Positions 9,029-17,905 of a DNA stretch of 64,000 nt are shown here, piece by piece. A program made the translations under genes and the position numbers. The notes under the pieces were generated by a model, which was not told where the DNA came from, did not search any database, and worked only from the letters and a program-made list of their open reading frames with translations. The DNA lies in NCBI RefSeq assembly GCF_002937075.1, contig NZ_NHSJ01000096.1:1-64000 (forward strand), written 5' to 3'. Every line of letters starts with the position of its first letter. Within the stretch, counting starts at the first letter, position 1. The stretch is from Rhodoblastus sphagnicola. Lineage in GTDB: Bacteria > Pseudomonadota > Alphaproteobacteria > Rhizobiales > Beijerinckiaceae.

Positions 9029-10162
9029 ATGAAGACGTTATTGGCCAAGCTGGAGGCCAGCGGTGGCGTATTGTCCACCGCCGAACTGGTGTTGGCGGAA
9101 GAACGGCTGCGGCTGGCGACCGATGCCGCCGACATTGGATGGTGGGATGTGGAGGAGGGCCATGGCCAATTGTCCTGGTCGCCGCACGTCCACGCAATGT
9201 TTGGCGTTTCCGCCGATGCTCCGGTGACCATGGACGATTTCTACGACGGGCTGCACCCGGACGATCGCGAGCGTGTCGCCGCCTTCTATGCCGCCGCCGC
9301 CGATCCCACGCGCCGCGCGCTCTATGACGTGGAATATCGCACGATCGGCAAGGAGGACGGCGTTATCCGCTGGGTCGCCGCCAAGGGCCGCGGCGTGTTC
9401 GACGAGAGCGGCCGATGCCAGCGGGTGATCGGCACCGCTCGCGACATCACCGAACGCATGTTGGCGCAGGAGGAAAAACTTGCGCGTGATCGGGAGACCG
9501 CCGAACTGCGGGAGCAGTTCATCGCGGTGCTCGGGCACGATCTCAGAAATCCCCTGGCCTCGGTCGCCTCCGGCACGCGGCTTTTGGCGCGTCAGCCTGA
9601 AAGAGCCGTTGAGATCGCCGGCCATATCGAGCGCAGCATTTCGCGCATGTCCGAGCTGATCGAGAACATACTCGATTTTGCGCGTGGCCGTTTGGGCGGC
9701 GGGTTCGTCACTACGCGCGACAGTGAAAAGCCGTTGGACCCCGTTCTCCTGCAAGTCATCGAAGAATTCAGAACGATGCACCCGGAGCGAGACATCGCGA
9801 CCGAAATTGATTTTCGAGAGCCCGTTCAATGCGATCGCCAACGCATGGGCCAGCTGCTTTCGAACCTGCTCGGCAACGCTTTCGTCTATGGCGCGCCAGC
9901 TGCGCCAATTCAGGTGCAGGCCTTCGCGAGACAGGGCCAGTTTGAGCTCGCCGTGACCAACTCCGGACCGACGATTGAGCCAGCCGACGTCGAGAGGCTG
10001 TTTCAGCCGTTTTTCCGCGGCACGGTTCGCGGCAGCCGCGAAGGCCTCGGTCTGGGCCTCTATATCTGTTCCGAAATCGCCAAGGCGCATGGCGGAACGA
10101 TCAGCGTCTCGTCGGAAAATGGAACGACCTCCTTCACTTTGCGCATGCCCACGGCGGTATAG
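9029..10162 (+). CDS. PAS-domain sensor histidine kinase
   Basis: A soluble sensor kinase of about 377 residues. Order: a short leader, a PAS domain (EERLRLATDAADIGWWDVEE to VIGTARDITERML, residues ~25-150, PAS_3-like), the phosphoacceptor helix FIAVLGHDLRNPLASVASG (H near residue 171), and an ATPase domain with N box LLSNLLGNAFVYG and G box GLGLGLYICSEIAKAHGG. No membrane segment, so a cytoplasmic signal is expected. The frame is open upstream to 8852; the ATG at 9029 just before the PAS domain seems best, but the ribosome binding site is weak. No response regulator is adjacent. Confidence 0.85.
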   Translation: MKTLLAKLEASGGVLSTAELVLAEERLRLATDAADIGWWDVEEGHGQLSWSPHVHAMFGVSADAPVTMDDFYDGLHPDDRERVAAFYAAAADPTRRALYDVEYRTIGKEDGVIRWVAAKGRGVFDESGRCQRVIGTARDITERMLAQEEKLARDRETAELREQFIAVLGHDLRNPLASVASGTRLLARQPERAVEIAGHIERSISRMSELIENILDFARGRLGGGFVTTRDSEKPLDPVLLQVIEEFRTMHPERDIATEIDFREPVQCDRQRMGQLLSNLLGNAFVYGAPAAPIQVQAFARQGQFELAVTNSGPTIEPADVERLFQPFFRGTVRGSREGLGLGLYICSEIAKAHGGTISVSSENGTTSFTLRMPTAV

Positions 10163-10374
10163 CGCCGCGGTCGCCTCCTCTCGAGCGGGTCCGCGGCGCC
10201 GCTCGTGACGCGGTTTTGTCGTTGATGACGGCCATCAACTTTGACGGCGCAAGCATTGTCTCAAACAGCCAAGGCCGAAGCCGGGAGCGGAATGGTTCGA
10301 TGACGCGGTCAACGTCAGAGGTCCCATTGCATTGCTTCCGTGACCGCGCAAGATAGATCCACCGTTCGCTGATC

Positions 10375-10399
10375 GGAACCAGCAACCTCGCCATTCGTT
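10375..10399 (+). promoter_or_regulatory. EcfG-type GSR promoter for the DUF2383 gene
   Basis: GGAAC at 10375-10379 and CGTT at 10396-10399 with exactly 16 bases between, the alphaproteobacterial EcfG consensus. It lies about 40 bases before the DUF2383 start. Confidence 0.8.
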
Positions 10400-10440
10400 A
10401 TTGAGGAGAAGATCGCCGACGCCGATCATCCGATCAGACG

Positions 10441-10923
10441 ATGGCCTTCTTCAGGCTCGCACCAATGGAGAACGACTTGGACACTAACATTCTGGATCAT
10501 TTGAAGAGGCTTCACACCAGCGAAATCGACGCCCGCAATGGCTACGAAGAAGCGCTGGATGACGCCGAAGGAAAAGGGTTGACGCCGCTTTTCCGCGACA
10601 TGATCGCTCTCCACCACAACAACATCGAAGAGCTCGCCGGCGAGTTGAGCCGGCAGGGCGAAAGGCCGGACGGCAGCGGTTCGTTCCTGAGCACAGTTCA
10701 CCGCACGATCATCAACTTGCGTTCGCTTTTCAATGGACTGGACGACAGCGTCCTGCCGGGCTTGATCGACGGCGAAAAACGCAATGTCGAAAAATATGAC
10801 GAGGCGCTGGCCGCTGCGTCGGCGTCGCCGATCGCTGCCGCGCTGGCCGCGCAGCGCGACAACATCCAACAAAAGATCGCCTTGATGGAAACCCGGAAGG
10901 CCGCAGTTGAAACGGCGTCCTGA
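10441..10923 (+). CDS. DUF2383 ferritin-like four-helix protein (PA2169 family)
   Basis: A 160-residue helical protein with the family pattern LKRLHTSEIDARNGYEEALD, KGLTPLFRDMIALHHNNIEE and VEKYDEAL. Family members are four-helix bundles of the ferritin-like fold and are usually stress-induced; the biochemical role is unknown. Either the ATG at 10441 or the in-frame ATG at 10465 (MENDLDTN) may be used; the latter fits the family better but neither has a strong ribosome binding site. An EcfG promoter precedes it and a strong palindrome follows. A truncated homologue lies at 61525-61714. Confidence 0.85.
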   Translation: MAFFRLAPMENDLDTNILDHLKRLHTSEIDARNGYEEALDDAEGKGLTPLFRDMIALHHNNIEELAGELSRQGERPDGSGSFLSTVHRTIINLRSLFNGLDDSVLPGLIDGEKRNVEKYDEALAAASASPIAAALAAQRDNIQQKIALMETRKAAVETAS

Positions 10924-10945
10924 CACTCTTATGGATGGAAACACT

Positions 10946-10974
10946 GAGATCGGGGGGCGCTGCCCCCCGATCTC
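10946..10974. terminator. Bidirectional hairpin between DUF2383 and katE
   Basis: A perfect 13-bp stem (GAGATCGGGGGGC) with a GCT loop separates the two converging genes. T-runs are weak, but position and stem strength support shared termination. Confidence 0.7.
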
Positions 10975-11042
10975 AATTTAGCGATCTCCCCTGGACCGAT
11001 CACCCGGGCGCCTCGGGAACGACAGCGCCCCCGAGAACTTCC

Positions 11043-13121
11043 TCATGCGAGATCGCGCAAGGAAGGTTCACGGTCCCAGTATCGCTTGGTCGCGGCGGCG
11101 ACAAAGGCGCGGTCCAGTCCCGTGACGCCTTCATCGGGCGACACGCCGGCCTTGTCGAGCAGCGGTCTGGCTTCGGCGCCGGCGCCTATGGCCTTGAGGT
11201 GGGCAAAGGCGTCCATCACCCATTGGATCGCGGCGCCCTGTTTGCTCAATCGCGCGGCGCCGGCCTTGTCGACAACCAGCGCGATGGCGTCGAACAGAGC
11301 GGATGGCGTGCCGGCTAGCTGTCCGGCGATTGGCGCGATCGAACCGTCGGAGAGTGCGACGCCATTCATGCGCTCCGCGACGAGCGCGACCGCGCCGCCG
11401 GCATTTTCGACCGCCGATTTCAGTTCCTGAATCGCTTCGGCGTCGCTGCCATCGGCGACGAGAATGCCGATTTTTCGGCCTTGCAGCGTCGGCTTCATCT
11501 GCTTGTGAATGCTCAGGGCGTCCGAGGGCGGCAGCTCCACCAAAGGCCGCGCGGGCGTGGAGGCGTGTGGCAGTTTGAGTCCCAAACCTTTCGCCACGCG
11601 CGCGGCGAGATCCTCATCGACATTAAGCAGGTTCGCCAGCAGGCGGACCGGAGGCTTTTCCAGCGTCCCCTTCGACAATTCAAACACGAAGGAAGAGGCG
11701 ATATGCGCCTGTTCCGATGACGTCTGCGACAACCAGAACATGCGCGCCTGACTGTAATGGTCCGCGAAAAGTTCGCCGCGCCGCCTCACCTTCGACCCGG
11801 CGGCTTCGCCTGGAGTCATTGCGGGGGCCGTGGCAAAGCCGGTGTCCGGATTTTCGCGCGGACCGCCGTTCTCGCCATGTTCGGCGAGGCTGTTAGGCTC
11901 GTAATTGGCCCGGCCCTTGGGAACCTGCATTTGCATATGCCCGTCACGCTGGAAATTGGCGAATGGACATTTGGGCGCATTGATCGGCAGCTGGTGAAAA
12001 TTCGCCGTGCCCAGTCGGGATTTTTGCGTGTCGAGATAGCTGAAAAGGCGACCCTGCAGCAAGGGATCGTCCGAAAAGTCGATCCCCGGAACGATATTGG
12101 CGGGGCAGAACGCCGCCTGCTCGGTTTCGGCGAAGAAATTATCGGGATTGCGATCGAGCACCATCCGGCCGATGATGTCCACTGGGACGAGTTCCTCCGG
12201 GATCAGTTTGGTCGCATCCAGCACGTCGTAGGGCAGCGTCGCCGCCAAAGCTTCGTCGAACACCTGCACGCCGAATTCCCATTCCGGAAAATGGCCGCTG
12301 GCGATCGCGTCATGAAGGTCGCGCCGGTGAAAATCATTGTCGGCGCTTTGCAGCTTGACGGCCTCGTCCCATACGGTGGATTGTAAGCCGAGTTTGGGCT
12401 TGAAGTGGAATTTGACGAAGCTGTCCTTGCCCTGCGCATTGACCAGGCGATAGGTGTGCACGCCAAAGCCTTCGACCATGCGCAAGGAGCGGGGGATGGC
12501 GCGATCCGACATCGCCCACATCAACATATGGGTCGTCTCCGGGCTCAGCGAGGCGAAATCCCAGAACGTGTCATGGGCCGATCCCGCCTGCGGATAGCCG
12601 CGATCCGACTCCATTTTTACCGCATGAATCAAGTCCGGAAATTTGATGGCGTCCTGAATGAAGAACACCGGAATATTATTGCCGACGAGATCCCAGTTTC
12701 CCTGTTGCGTGTAGAATTTTACCGCGAAGCCGCGCACATCGCGCGGGGTGTCCACCGATCCGGCGCCGCCGGCCACCGTCGATATCCGCGCGAAAACCGG
12801 GACCTTTTCGCCCTTGCGCTGAAAGAGATCGGCCTTGCTCACCTGCGGGATCGGCTTGAGCAGTTCGAAAAAACCATGGGCGCCGGAGCCGCGCGCATGA
12901 ACGATGCGTTCAGGAATGCGCTCATGATCAAAATGAAAGATTTTTTCGCGCAGCACGAAATCTTCCAGCAGCGTCGGACCGCGCTCCCCGGCCTTCAGGC
13001 TGTTTTGATCGTCGCTGATCTGGATGCCCTGGTCGGTCGTCAGCGACGCGACATCGGCCGACGCCACCTGATGCGTTTCCCCGCCTGCGGGCCGGCTTTC
13101 GGAACTCTTGGATTTGGACAT
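11043..13121 (-). CDS. katE: Large-subunit catalase HPII (KatE type)
   Basis: Haem catalase that disproportionates hydrogen peroxide. The 692-residue product is of the large clade: [47 protein letters not shown] and the haem-ligand segment [14 protein letters not shown], followed by a C-terminal DJ-1/glutamine-amidotransferase-like domain ([20 protein letters not shown], from about residue 540). The ATG at 13121 has GAGG at the right spacing; an upstream in-frame start to 13154 is less likely. No perfect EcfG promoter is present: GGAAC at 13267-13263 has a GTT only after 19 bases. Confidence 0.95.
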   Translation of the reverse strand: MSKSKSSESRPAGGETHQVASADVASLTTDQGIQISDDQNSLKAGERGPTLLEDFVLREKIFHFDHERIPERIVHARGSGAHGFFELLKPIPQVSKADLFQRKGEKVPVFARISTVAGGAGSVDTPRDVRGFAVKFYTQQGNWDLVGNNIPVFFIQDAIKFPDLIHAVKMESDRGYPQAGSAHDTFWDFASLSPETTHMLMWAMSDRAIPRSLRMVEGFGVHTYRLVNAQGKDSFVKFHFKPKLGLQSTVWDEAVKLQSADNDFHRRDLHDAIASGHFPEWEFGVQVFDEALAATLPYDVLDATKLIPEELVPVDIIGRMVLDRNPDNFFAETEQAAFCPANIVPGIDFSDDPLLQGRLFSYLDTQKSRLGTANFHQLPINAPKCPFANFQRDGHMQMQVPKGRANYEPNSLAEHGENGGPRENPDTGFATAPAMTPGEAAGSKVRRRGELFADHYSQARMFWLSQTSSEQAHIASSFVFELSKGTLEKPPVRLLANLLNVDEDLAARVAKGLGLKLPHASTPARPLVELPPSDALSIHKQMKPTLQGRKIGILVADGSDAEAIQELKSAVENAGGAVALVAERMNGVALSDGSIAPIAGQLAGTPSALFDAIALVVDKAGAARLSKQGAAIQWVMDAFAHLKAIGAGAEARPLLDKAGVSPDEGVTGLDRAFVAAATKRYWDREPSLRDLA

Positions 13122-13331
13122 TTGCAAAGCCTCTGATCGCAGCCGGAATTCCATCCCGTCAGGTGAGCGCGCCCCGCCTGGTCACAGGACCGACGCCCAA
13201 AGCGACGCGCGTCCGATCCGCCAGGCTGGGCTGCGCCTGAACAATTCGCGGGCTTTGCAGAGGTTCCTGCTGCGTCAGGATTTCTCGTGGTTCGGCATTT
13301 GACGGTCTCGCGAAATGTCGCGCAGCGACGG

Positions 13332-13834
13332 TCACATCCTCGCAGCGTCGGCGGCTTGAACGCCATCGGGAAGCTCGACGACGTCGAGCCCGCAAAAGAC
13401 CGGCCTTGTCTCCGCCAGCGCGCGAAACGACTCGCTCCAGTCGTCATCGCGATGTTCGGCTGGCGTCTGCACGGCGGCGGCGATGGACGCGGCGACGTCC
13501 TCGCCCATGGCGGCGCTTTCGCAAAGTCCCTGAATGAAAGGTCTTTGCTTGAGCGGAAAGGGCAGGGAGAGAATGTGGATCCGCGCCAGAGCCTTGTCAT
13601 CGCCAGACACAACGCCAGACTCATCGGCGATCAAAGAGCGCGAAGATTGCGGCGAGTGCGCCGTCCTTGCCAGTGGCGAGCGCGCAGGCCGCGCTTTCGC
13701 TGAAAATTTCGAGGGGAGGGGGGCAAGAGGGAGACCAAAAATCGTCCTCGGGCAGCAAGCCCATTCGCGACACCATGGTCGCGCGCCAGACCGTGTTGCG
13801 GCGGCGACCTTGGGTCGCCGCCAAACCGCGACAA
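13332..13834 (-). other. Unrecognised minus-strand coding stretch, possibly frameshifted
   Basis: Two overlapping minus-strand frames look protein-like: about 13621-13824 (ending ALATGKDGALAAIFALFDRR) and about 13332-13603 (GTG start, MSGDDKALARIHILSLPFPL, ending VQAADAARM). They abut near 13605-13625 in different frames, as if one gene had been split by a frameshift. I recognise no family. Composition is less Arg/Pro-biased than that of the antisense frames, which is the main support. Confidence 0.3.
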
Positions 13835-13967
13835 TGCCGAATTTCATATGATCGATTTCATGAAATCCCCCGGCCCTGTCTTGGTTCCCCGCCATAGAAC
13901 GGCTTCAACCGATCCGCCGTCGATCCTTTCCACGGGCCAATGGGATGATCTGGCCAAGCTCGCCGGC

Positions 13968-14381
13968 TCAGGCGACGCCCGCCTGATCCTTGCTTTCGCC
14001 CGCCGAGCGAATTTGCGATTTCATGTCCGATATGGCTTCATCGCAGAGGTCTTCCGCCACGATGGTTCGATTGTTGGCCTTTGCATTGGCGCGGATCAAT
14101 TCATCCAGCTTGAGCTGAATGGCCGTGGCGCCGCGATTTTGCGTGGCCTGGATCAAAAACACCATGAGAAAGGTGATGATGGCGGTTCCCGTGTTGATCA
14201 CGAGTCGCCAGGTGTCGCTGCAATGGAACACGGGGCCGGTCGCGGCCCATGTCGCGACCACGCCGAGCGACAAGCCGAAGGTGAAGGGATGCCCCGTGAA
14301 GTCAGCGGTTTTGACGGCCATCCGCCTGAACCAATCGCCCCGAGGCGTCGCTGTCGAAGGGCCGTGTGGCGTGGTTGGCAA
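13968..14381 (-). CDS. Low-affinity iron permease family protein
   Basis: A 137-residue inner-membrane protein with two predicted membrane segments: FGLSLGVVATWAATGPVFH and LVINTGTAIITFLMVFLIQ. The family hallmark WRLVINTGTAIITFLMVFLI-QxTQNR followed by LKLDELIRA is clear, matching the iron_permease Pfam group (related to yeast Fet4). Bacterial members are short and their transport activity is largely unproven. The C-terminal ~45 residues are soluble. Confidence 0.85.
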   Translation of the reverse strand: MPTTPHGPSTATPRGDWFRRMAVKTADFTGHPFTFGLSLGVVATWAATGPVFHCSDTWRLVINTGTAIITFLMVFLIQATQNRGATAIQLKLDELIRANAKANNRTIVAEDLCDEAISDMKSQIRSAGESKDQAGVA

Positions 14382-14542
14382 GGGTCACAGCATCCGCTCA
14401 TCCTTTCAAGCCGAATGATTTGCATTGAGTGAATTGCTGCGGCCAACTTTCGTTCCCGGCCCTGGTCGTCACTTCCCAGCGGCCTGATGTTGGCGAGTAG
14501 AATTGTTCCAAGGCTCATGGCGCAGTCACCCGATCTCTCATT

Positions 14543-14567
14543 GGAACAAGACTCCGCCCTTGCTGTT
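14543..14567 (+). promoter_or_regulatory. Candidate EcfG-type promoter for the AI-2E family gene
   Basis: GGAAC at 14543-14547 and TGTT at 14564-14567 with a 16-base spacer, about 63 bases before the ATG at 14630. The first base of the -10 box departs from CGTT, so this is weaker than the perfect sites. Confidence 0.45.
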
Positions 14568-14629
14568 GGCTGAGCGGACGTCGCGCGTTTGGCTCAGCCA
14601 GACCGGCGTCCCGGAGGCTCGCGACGCAA

Positions 14630-15709
14630 ATGAACATGCCCTCGTCGATCGTCACGCCGAAAACGTCGTCGCCGCCGGCGACGCAAAGCGAACCTGAATT
14701 GATCCTGCGCCTCGGCTGCTATGCGGCCATCGGGCTGTTCGTTTTCGCGCTGCTCGCCGTCCTGCAAATCGCGGCCAGCATCGTGACGCCGATCATTTCC
14801 GCCCTTGTCGTCGAGACCGTGCTTGCGCGCGTCAGTGATCGGCTGATGCGGCTGGGCCTGTCGTCCGTCGTGGCCGGATTTTGCGTGATCGGCTTCGCGC
14901 TGGCGACGGGCGCGCTCATGATCAACGCGCTGATCGAGCCCTTCTCGGCGCTGGTCGCGCGCGCCCCGCAAATGGCCGAAGCGTTGACGACTCTGATTTC
15001 CCCGGCGCTGCAACCGCTGTCCAATCTCCGCAACGCGTTGCTGCATACGCCGGGCGCGGCCGCGTCGCTGCCGATCGGGGGCGAGAGCGAATGGCTGGCG
15101 TCCTTCGTTGGCGGGCTGACGCCGGCGCTCGGCCAGCTCCTGATCTTCTTCGCCAGTCTGGCGTTTTTCGTCTCGGGACGGACAGCGCTGCGGCGGCAAC
15201 TGGTCATGGCCATGCCGGAGCGCGCCAGCCGTCTCACGGCGATCCGCGCCATCGCTGCGGTGGAAAACGCGCTGTCGCTATATTTCGGCACGACGACGCT
15301 GATCTACGCCGCCGTGGGCGCGCTGACCGCGATCGTCGCCTGGGCAAGCGGTCTTACCAATCCGCTGCTCTGGGGCGCCATGAGTTTCGCCGCGGCCTAT
15401 ATTCCCTATTTCGGCGTCGGCTTGATTTCCTTGTCGCTGGCCGCCAGCGGCTTTCTGGCCTATCCCCATTCCCTGCTGGCGCTCGCCCCGGCCACCGCCT
15501 ATCTCGTGATCCATATCGCCAGCGAAACTTTCGTCATTCCGACGCTGCTCGGACGCCGTTACGAGGTCAATCCGTTCTTGATTTTCCTGTCCATTGTCTT
15601 CTGGAGCTGGATGTGGGGGCCAGTGGGGGCCATTCTCGCGGCGCCTTTGCTGCTTTCGGCCCAGACCCTGCTCGGGTTGTTCCGGGAGCCCGAGGGCTAT
15701 CTGCCCTGA
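14630..15709 (+). CDS. AI-2E family transporter (PerM/YhhT-like)
   Basis: A 359-residue inner-membrane protein with about seven to eight hydrophobic segments, beginning CYAAIGLFVFALLAVLQIAA. The family signature region LIYAAVGALTAIVAWASG, AAYIPYFGVGLISL, IHIASETFVIPTLLGRRYEVNP and the C-terminal segment WSWMWGPVGAILAAPLLL is present. The substrate is unknown; the family name comes from E. coli TqsA, and other members act in Na+(Li+)/H+ exchange. A perfect palindrome follows the stop. Confidence 0.88.
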   Translation: MNMPSSIVTPKTSSPPATQSEPELILRLGCYAAIGLFVFALLAVLQIAASIVTPIISALVVETVLARVSDRLMRLGLSSVVAGFCVIGFALATGALMINALIEPFSALVARAPQMAEALTTLISPALQPLSNLRNALLHTPGAAASLPIGGESEWLASFVGGLTPALGQLLIFFASLAFFVSGRTALRRQLVMAMPERASRLTAIRAIAAVENALSLYFGTTTLIYAAVGALTAIVAWASGLTNPLLWGAMSFAAAYIPYFGVGLISLSLAASGFLAYPHSLLALAPATAYLVIHIASETFVIPTLLGRRYEVNPFLIFLSIVFWSWMWGPVGAILAAPLLLSAQTLLGLFREPEGYLP

Positions 15710-15772
15710 TGTCCTGGCGAAGGAAGGCGGACCCGCAAGCGAACGTCGTCCAGAGCCCCGCCCAAGACAAGA

Positions 15773-15796
15773 CGCCCGCCGGAATTCCGGCGGGCG
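15773..15796 (+). terminator. Palindromic hairpin after the AI-2E family gene
   Basis: A perfect 12-bp inverted repeat centred on GGAATTCC, 64 bases after the stop. The T-run is weak. Confidence 0.55.
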
Positions 15797-15832
15797 TTCG
15801 ATTGCGCGATGCGGCGCGCCTTGCGCGCGACG

Positions 15833-15855
15833 AAAAAGGGGCGCGGACGCGCCCC
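15833..15855 (-). terminator. Rho-independent terminator of the dps-microprotein unit (copy A)
   Basis: On the minus strand an 8-bp stem (GGGGCGCG/CGCGCCCC, 2-base loop) is followed directly by TTTTT. It lies 6 bases after the microprotein stop. Confidence 0.8.
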
Positions 15856-15861
15856 TCGATT

Positions 15862-15942
15862 TCAGTGGTGATAGAGCAAGGCGATGACGATGATCACTGG
15901 AATTGGCACGCCCAGCAGCCAGAGCAAAATTCCGCGTCCCAT
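15862..15942 (-). CDS. 26-residue membrane microprotein next to dps (copy A)
   Basis: The minus strand encodes a single hydrophobic helix beginning MGRGILLWLLGVPIPVII and ending in two histidines. A near-identical 25-residue protein lies in the same place beside the second dps (29135-29212). Keeping start, length, GVPIP motif and gene order in both copies makes chance unlikely. It is 44 bases downstream of dps and just before the terminator, so it is probably cotranscribed with dps. AGGAGGACATTACAC upstream of the ATG supplies a strong ribosome binding site. Function unknown. Confidence 0.8.
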   Translation of the reverse strand: MGRGILLWLLGVPIPVIIVIALLYHH

Positions 15943-15986
15943 GTGTAATGTCCTCCTGCTTCCGGTGAAAGATCGCGCCGTCGGGA

Positions 15987-16484
15987 TCACGCCTTGGTGA
16001 CGATCGCCCGCAACATCCAGATGGTCTTTTCATGCCAGTCCATCCGCGCCACCAGCATGTCGTGGGTGACGATGTCTTTCTTGTCCTCGGCCTTGATCGC
16101 GATCTCGCGCATGTCGCGCACACAGGCTTCGTGGTCGGCGATCAAATCGAACACGATCGCCTCGCCGCTCATCGCCTGCGCGTCGGGCTTGATGGCGACC
16201 TTGGGAATCGGCGTCAGAAAGCCGAGGGCGCGAATGCGTTCGGCATAGACGTCGACCGCCTCGAACAGCGCCTTGTATTGGTCCTCGAGCATGATATGCA
16301 GCGGATGAAACAAGGGCCCGACGACATTCCAGTGATGGACATGGGTCTTCAACAGCAAGCTGTAGGCCGCGCTTAAAATATCTCCGAGCGCGTCGGAAAT
16401 CTCTTTGCGGGTGGACGTTTCGAGGCCGGACTTCGGCGTTTCGGCGTGCGGCTTTGACGCAAGAACCGTAGCTGTCTTGTTCAT
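15987..16484 (-). CDS. dps: Dps-family DNA protection ferritin (copy A)
   Basis: Forms dodecamers that oxidise iron with peroxide and shield DNA. The 165-residue product has ILSAAYSLLLKTHVHHWNVVG, the ferroxidase helix LFHPLHIMLEDQYKALFEAV and MREIAIKAEDKKDIVTHDML. The ATG at 16484 has GGAG 8 bases upstream, exactly as in the second dps; the longer frame to 16616 covers the promoter and is rejected. A GGAAC-N16-CGTT promoter ends 70 bases before the ATG. The microprotein follows. Confidence 0.93.
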   Translation of the reverse strand: MNKTATVLASKPHAETPKSGLETSTRKEISDALGDILSAAYSLLLKTHVHHWNVVGPLFHPLHIMLEDQYKALFEAVDVYAERIRALGFLTPIPKVAIKPDAQAMSGEAIVFDLIADHEACVRDMREIAIKAEDKKDIVTHDMLVARMDWHEKTIWMLRAIVTKA

Positions 16485-16553
16485 GTTAAACTCCAGATCG
16501 AGAGGGGTCGGCGCCGCCTGTCCTGTTGAAACGACATCCGGTTCCGCCAAGGC

Positions 16554-16578
16554 AACGGCGCCGCAGGACACAGGTTCC
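16554..16578 (-). promoter_or_regulatory. EcfG-type GSR promoter of dps (copy A)
   Basis: On the minus strand GGAAC (16578-16574), a 16-base spacer and CGTT (16557-16554), 70 bases before the dps ATG. The second dps has the same arrangement at the same distance. Confidence 0.88.
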
Positions 16579-16639
16579 GGGGTGGCGCTGAGAATAGTTT
16601 CTGTCGTCGCGGCCATGATCCCGGAACCTCCGCGCCGTC

Positions 16640-17019
16640 CTGGCGCCGGCGCGCTGTCCGAGTCGGACGAACGCTTGACGGAAGCGCTTCGATGCGCGGC
16701 GAAGGAGCCCTCTTCAGGAGATCAACGCGTTCAACATTTTGCCGGAAGTGGACTCCCGTCCGCGCAGTTTCCTGCTGACCCCTGACGCCGCCCATCGGGA
16801 GTGCTTCGTCACGTTCCGCCAGCGCGCGATCAGGTCGAGGCGCGGATGAGCAAACGCGAGGGGATCGACCGCAAATTTGCCTGATTGCAGCGGCGGTTAT
16901 GTTGTTTTCAAAGCGATCGCGACGGGTCTCGTCGGCGCGGCCAGTCCCGCCAACGCAAAGCGACCCACGCGCCCATCAAGGTCGAAACAGACGCGTCCGA
17001 TCATGACCTCTGTCTTCAA
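16640..17019. other. Intergenic region without a supported gene
   Basis: Between the dps promoter and the holin-like gene. Only short frames with no ribosome binding site are present. In copy B the equivalent place holds DUF1328, an ABC transporter and a phosphorelay operon. Confidence 0.5.
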
Positions 17020-17415
17020 TCAATCCGCTCTGTTCGACCTTGCCGCGAAATAGGCCGCGCCAGCCGCCGACGCGAGGCCGAACAGCTTGGCGTGCCGGGC
17101 GGCGAAGCCGAGGACATGCGGCGCCAGCACGACGACGGCGCTGGACTTCACCCAGGCGACCAAGCGCTCGGCCAATTTCCGCGCGATCATTTGTCCGATC
17201 AGTCCGACCGCCAAAGCCAGCAACAGACCGGCCCCGCCGATGGCGAGCGCCGCGCCGCGCGGATCGAGATAGGGAATGAGGCTCAGATAGGCGGCAAGGG
17301 CGCAAAAGATCACGCCGGCCCCGGCGAGCAGCGCCGAGACCGTTGCGCAGGCCAGCCCCAAGGCCATGCTTCTTGCAAAGCGGGGATCGCTGGACGACAG
17401 CGTCGATCCGCTCAT
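17020..17415 (-). CDS. Holin-like small membrane protein (copy A)
   Basis: A 131-residue protein with two long hydrophobic segments (CATVSALLAGAGVIFCALAAYL and AIGGAGLLLALAVGLIGQMI), then the amphipathic stretch SSAVVVLAPHVLGFAARHAK and a small hydrophobic tail. The plan resembles the 'phage holin family' or DUF1469-type proteins that often accompany DUF883 proteins; it is not a phage gene here. Its ATG overlaps the DUF883 stop (ATGA). The paralogue at 35154-35531 is 6 residues shorter. Probably acts at the inner membrane in stress; precise role unknown. Confidence 0.8.
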   Translation of the reverse strand: MSGSTLSSSDPRFARSMALGLACATVSALLAGAGVIFCALAAYLSLIPYLDPRGAALAIGGAGLLLALAVGLIGQMIARKLAERLVAWVKSSAVVVLAPHVLGFAARHAKLFGLASAAGAAYFAARSNRAD

Positions 17416-17729
17416 CGGCGGTCCCCGCGCGTGGCCAGACCAAACAGGAATCCGGCGCCGGCGGCGATGGCCAGGGCCGCGAACGGATTGGTGGCGACCG
17501 ACCTCGCCATATGGGCGGCGCCGCGCCCCATATAATCCTGCGCGCCATCCGACAGATCGTTCAACTGACCCGTGGCGTCGGCCGCGGCTTTTTTCGCCGC
17601 CGAGGCGGCGGTGTCGCGACCTTCCGCGGCGACCTTGGAAAAGTCGTCGATCGACGCCTTGATGGTTTTCACCGCATCATCGATGAGCGCGGCGAACAGT
17701 TCCTTTTCGGTCTTGAAATCTTCCGACAT
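17412..17729 (-). CDS. DUF883 (ElaB/YqjD/YgaM-type) protein (copy A, intact)
   Basis: A 105-residue protein: a long charged helix (MSEDFKTEKELFAALIDDAV onward, rich in Lys, Glu and Ala) and a C-terminal membrane anchor AALAIAAGAGFLFGLATRG. This is the DUF883 plan; E. coli YqjD and ElaB are anchored inner-membrane proteins that bind ribosomes in stationary phase. Translation is coupled to the holin-like gene by an ATGA overlap. The second copy (35528-35837) is frameshifted, so this may be the only working one. Confidence 0.85.
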   Translation of the reverse strand: MSEDFKTEKELFAALIDDAVKTIKASIDDFSKVAAEGRDTAASAAKKAAADATGQLNDLSDGAQDYMGRGAAHMARSVATNPFAALAIAAGAGFLFGLATRGDRR

Positions 17730-17905
17730 TGCGTTTCTCCAGTCTGTCGCATTTTTCAGTCCCGTTCAGGATTGAATTTGCGCGCATTTTCGAAGAGCCA
17801 ATGCGGGCCCCGGCGATTTGTCCCACCGCCTTCCCGCTTTCGCCCGCGTTCCCGCATCGTAGCGGATGCAGGTTTGTGGTAATGAAAATATTTAAAAACA
17901 GCAGG

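Noticed and set aside
8692-9231. Minus-strand 179-codon frame
   Set aside because: Overlaps the PAS kinase start; only its last ~55 residues look protein-like and no family is recognised.
13235-13267. GGAAC box upstream of katE as a GSR promoter
   Set aside because: The nearest GTT is 19 bases away; the spacing is wrong compared with the eight perfect sites, all with 16.
17020-17415. Prophage holin
   Set aside because: No phage genes nearby; pairing with DUF883 in both stress blocks shows a cellular stress protein.
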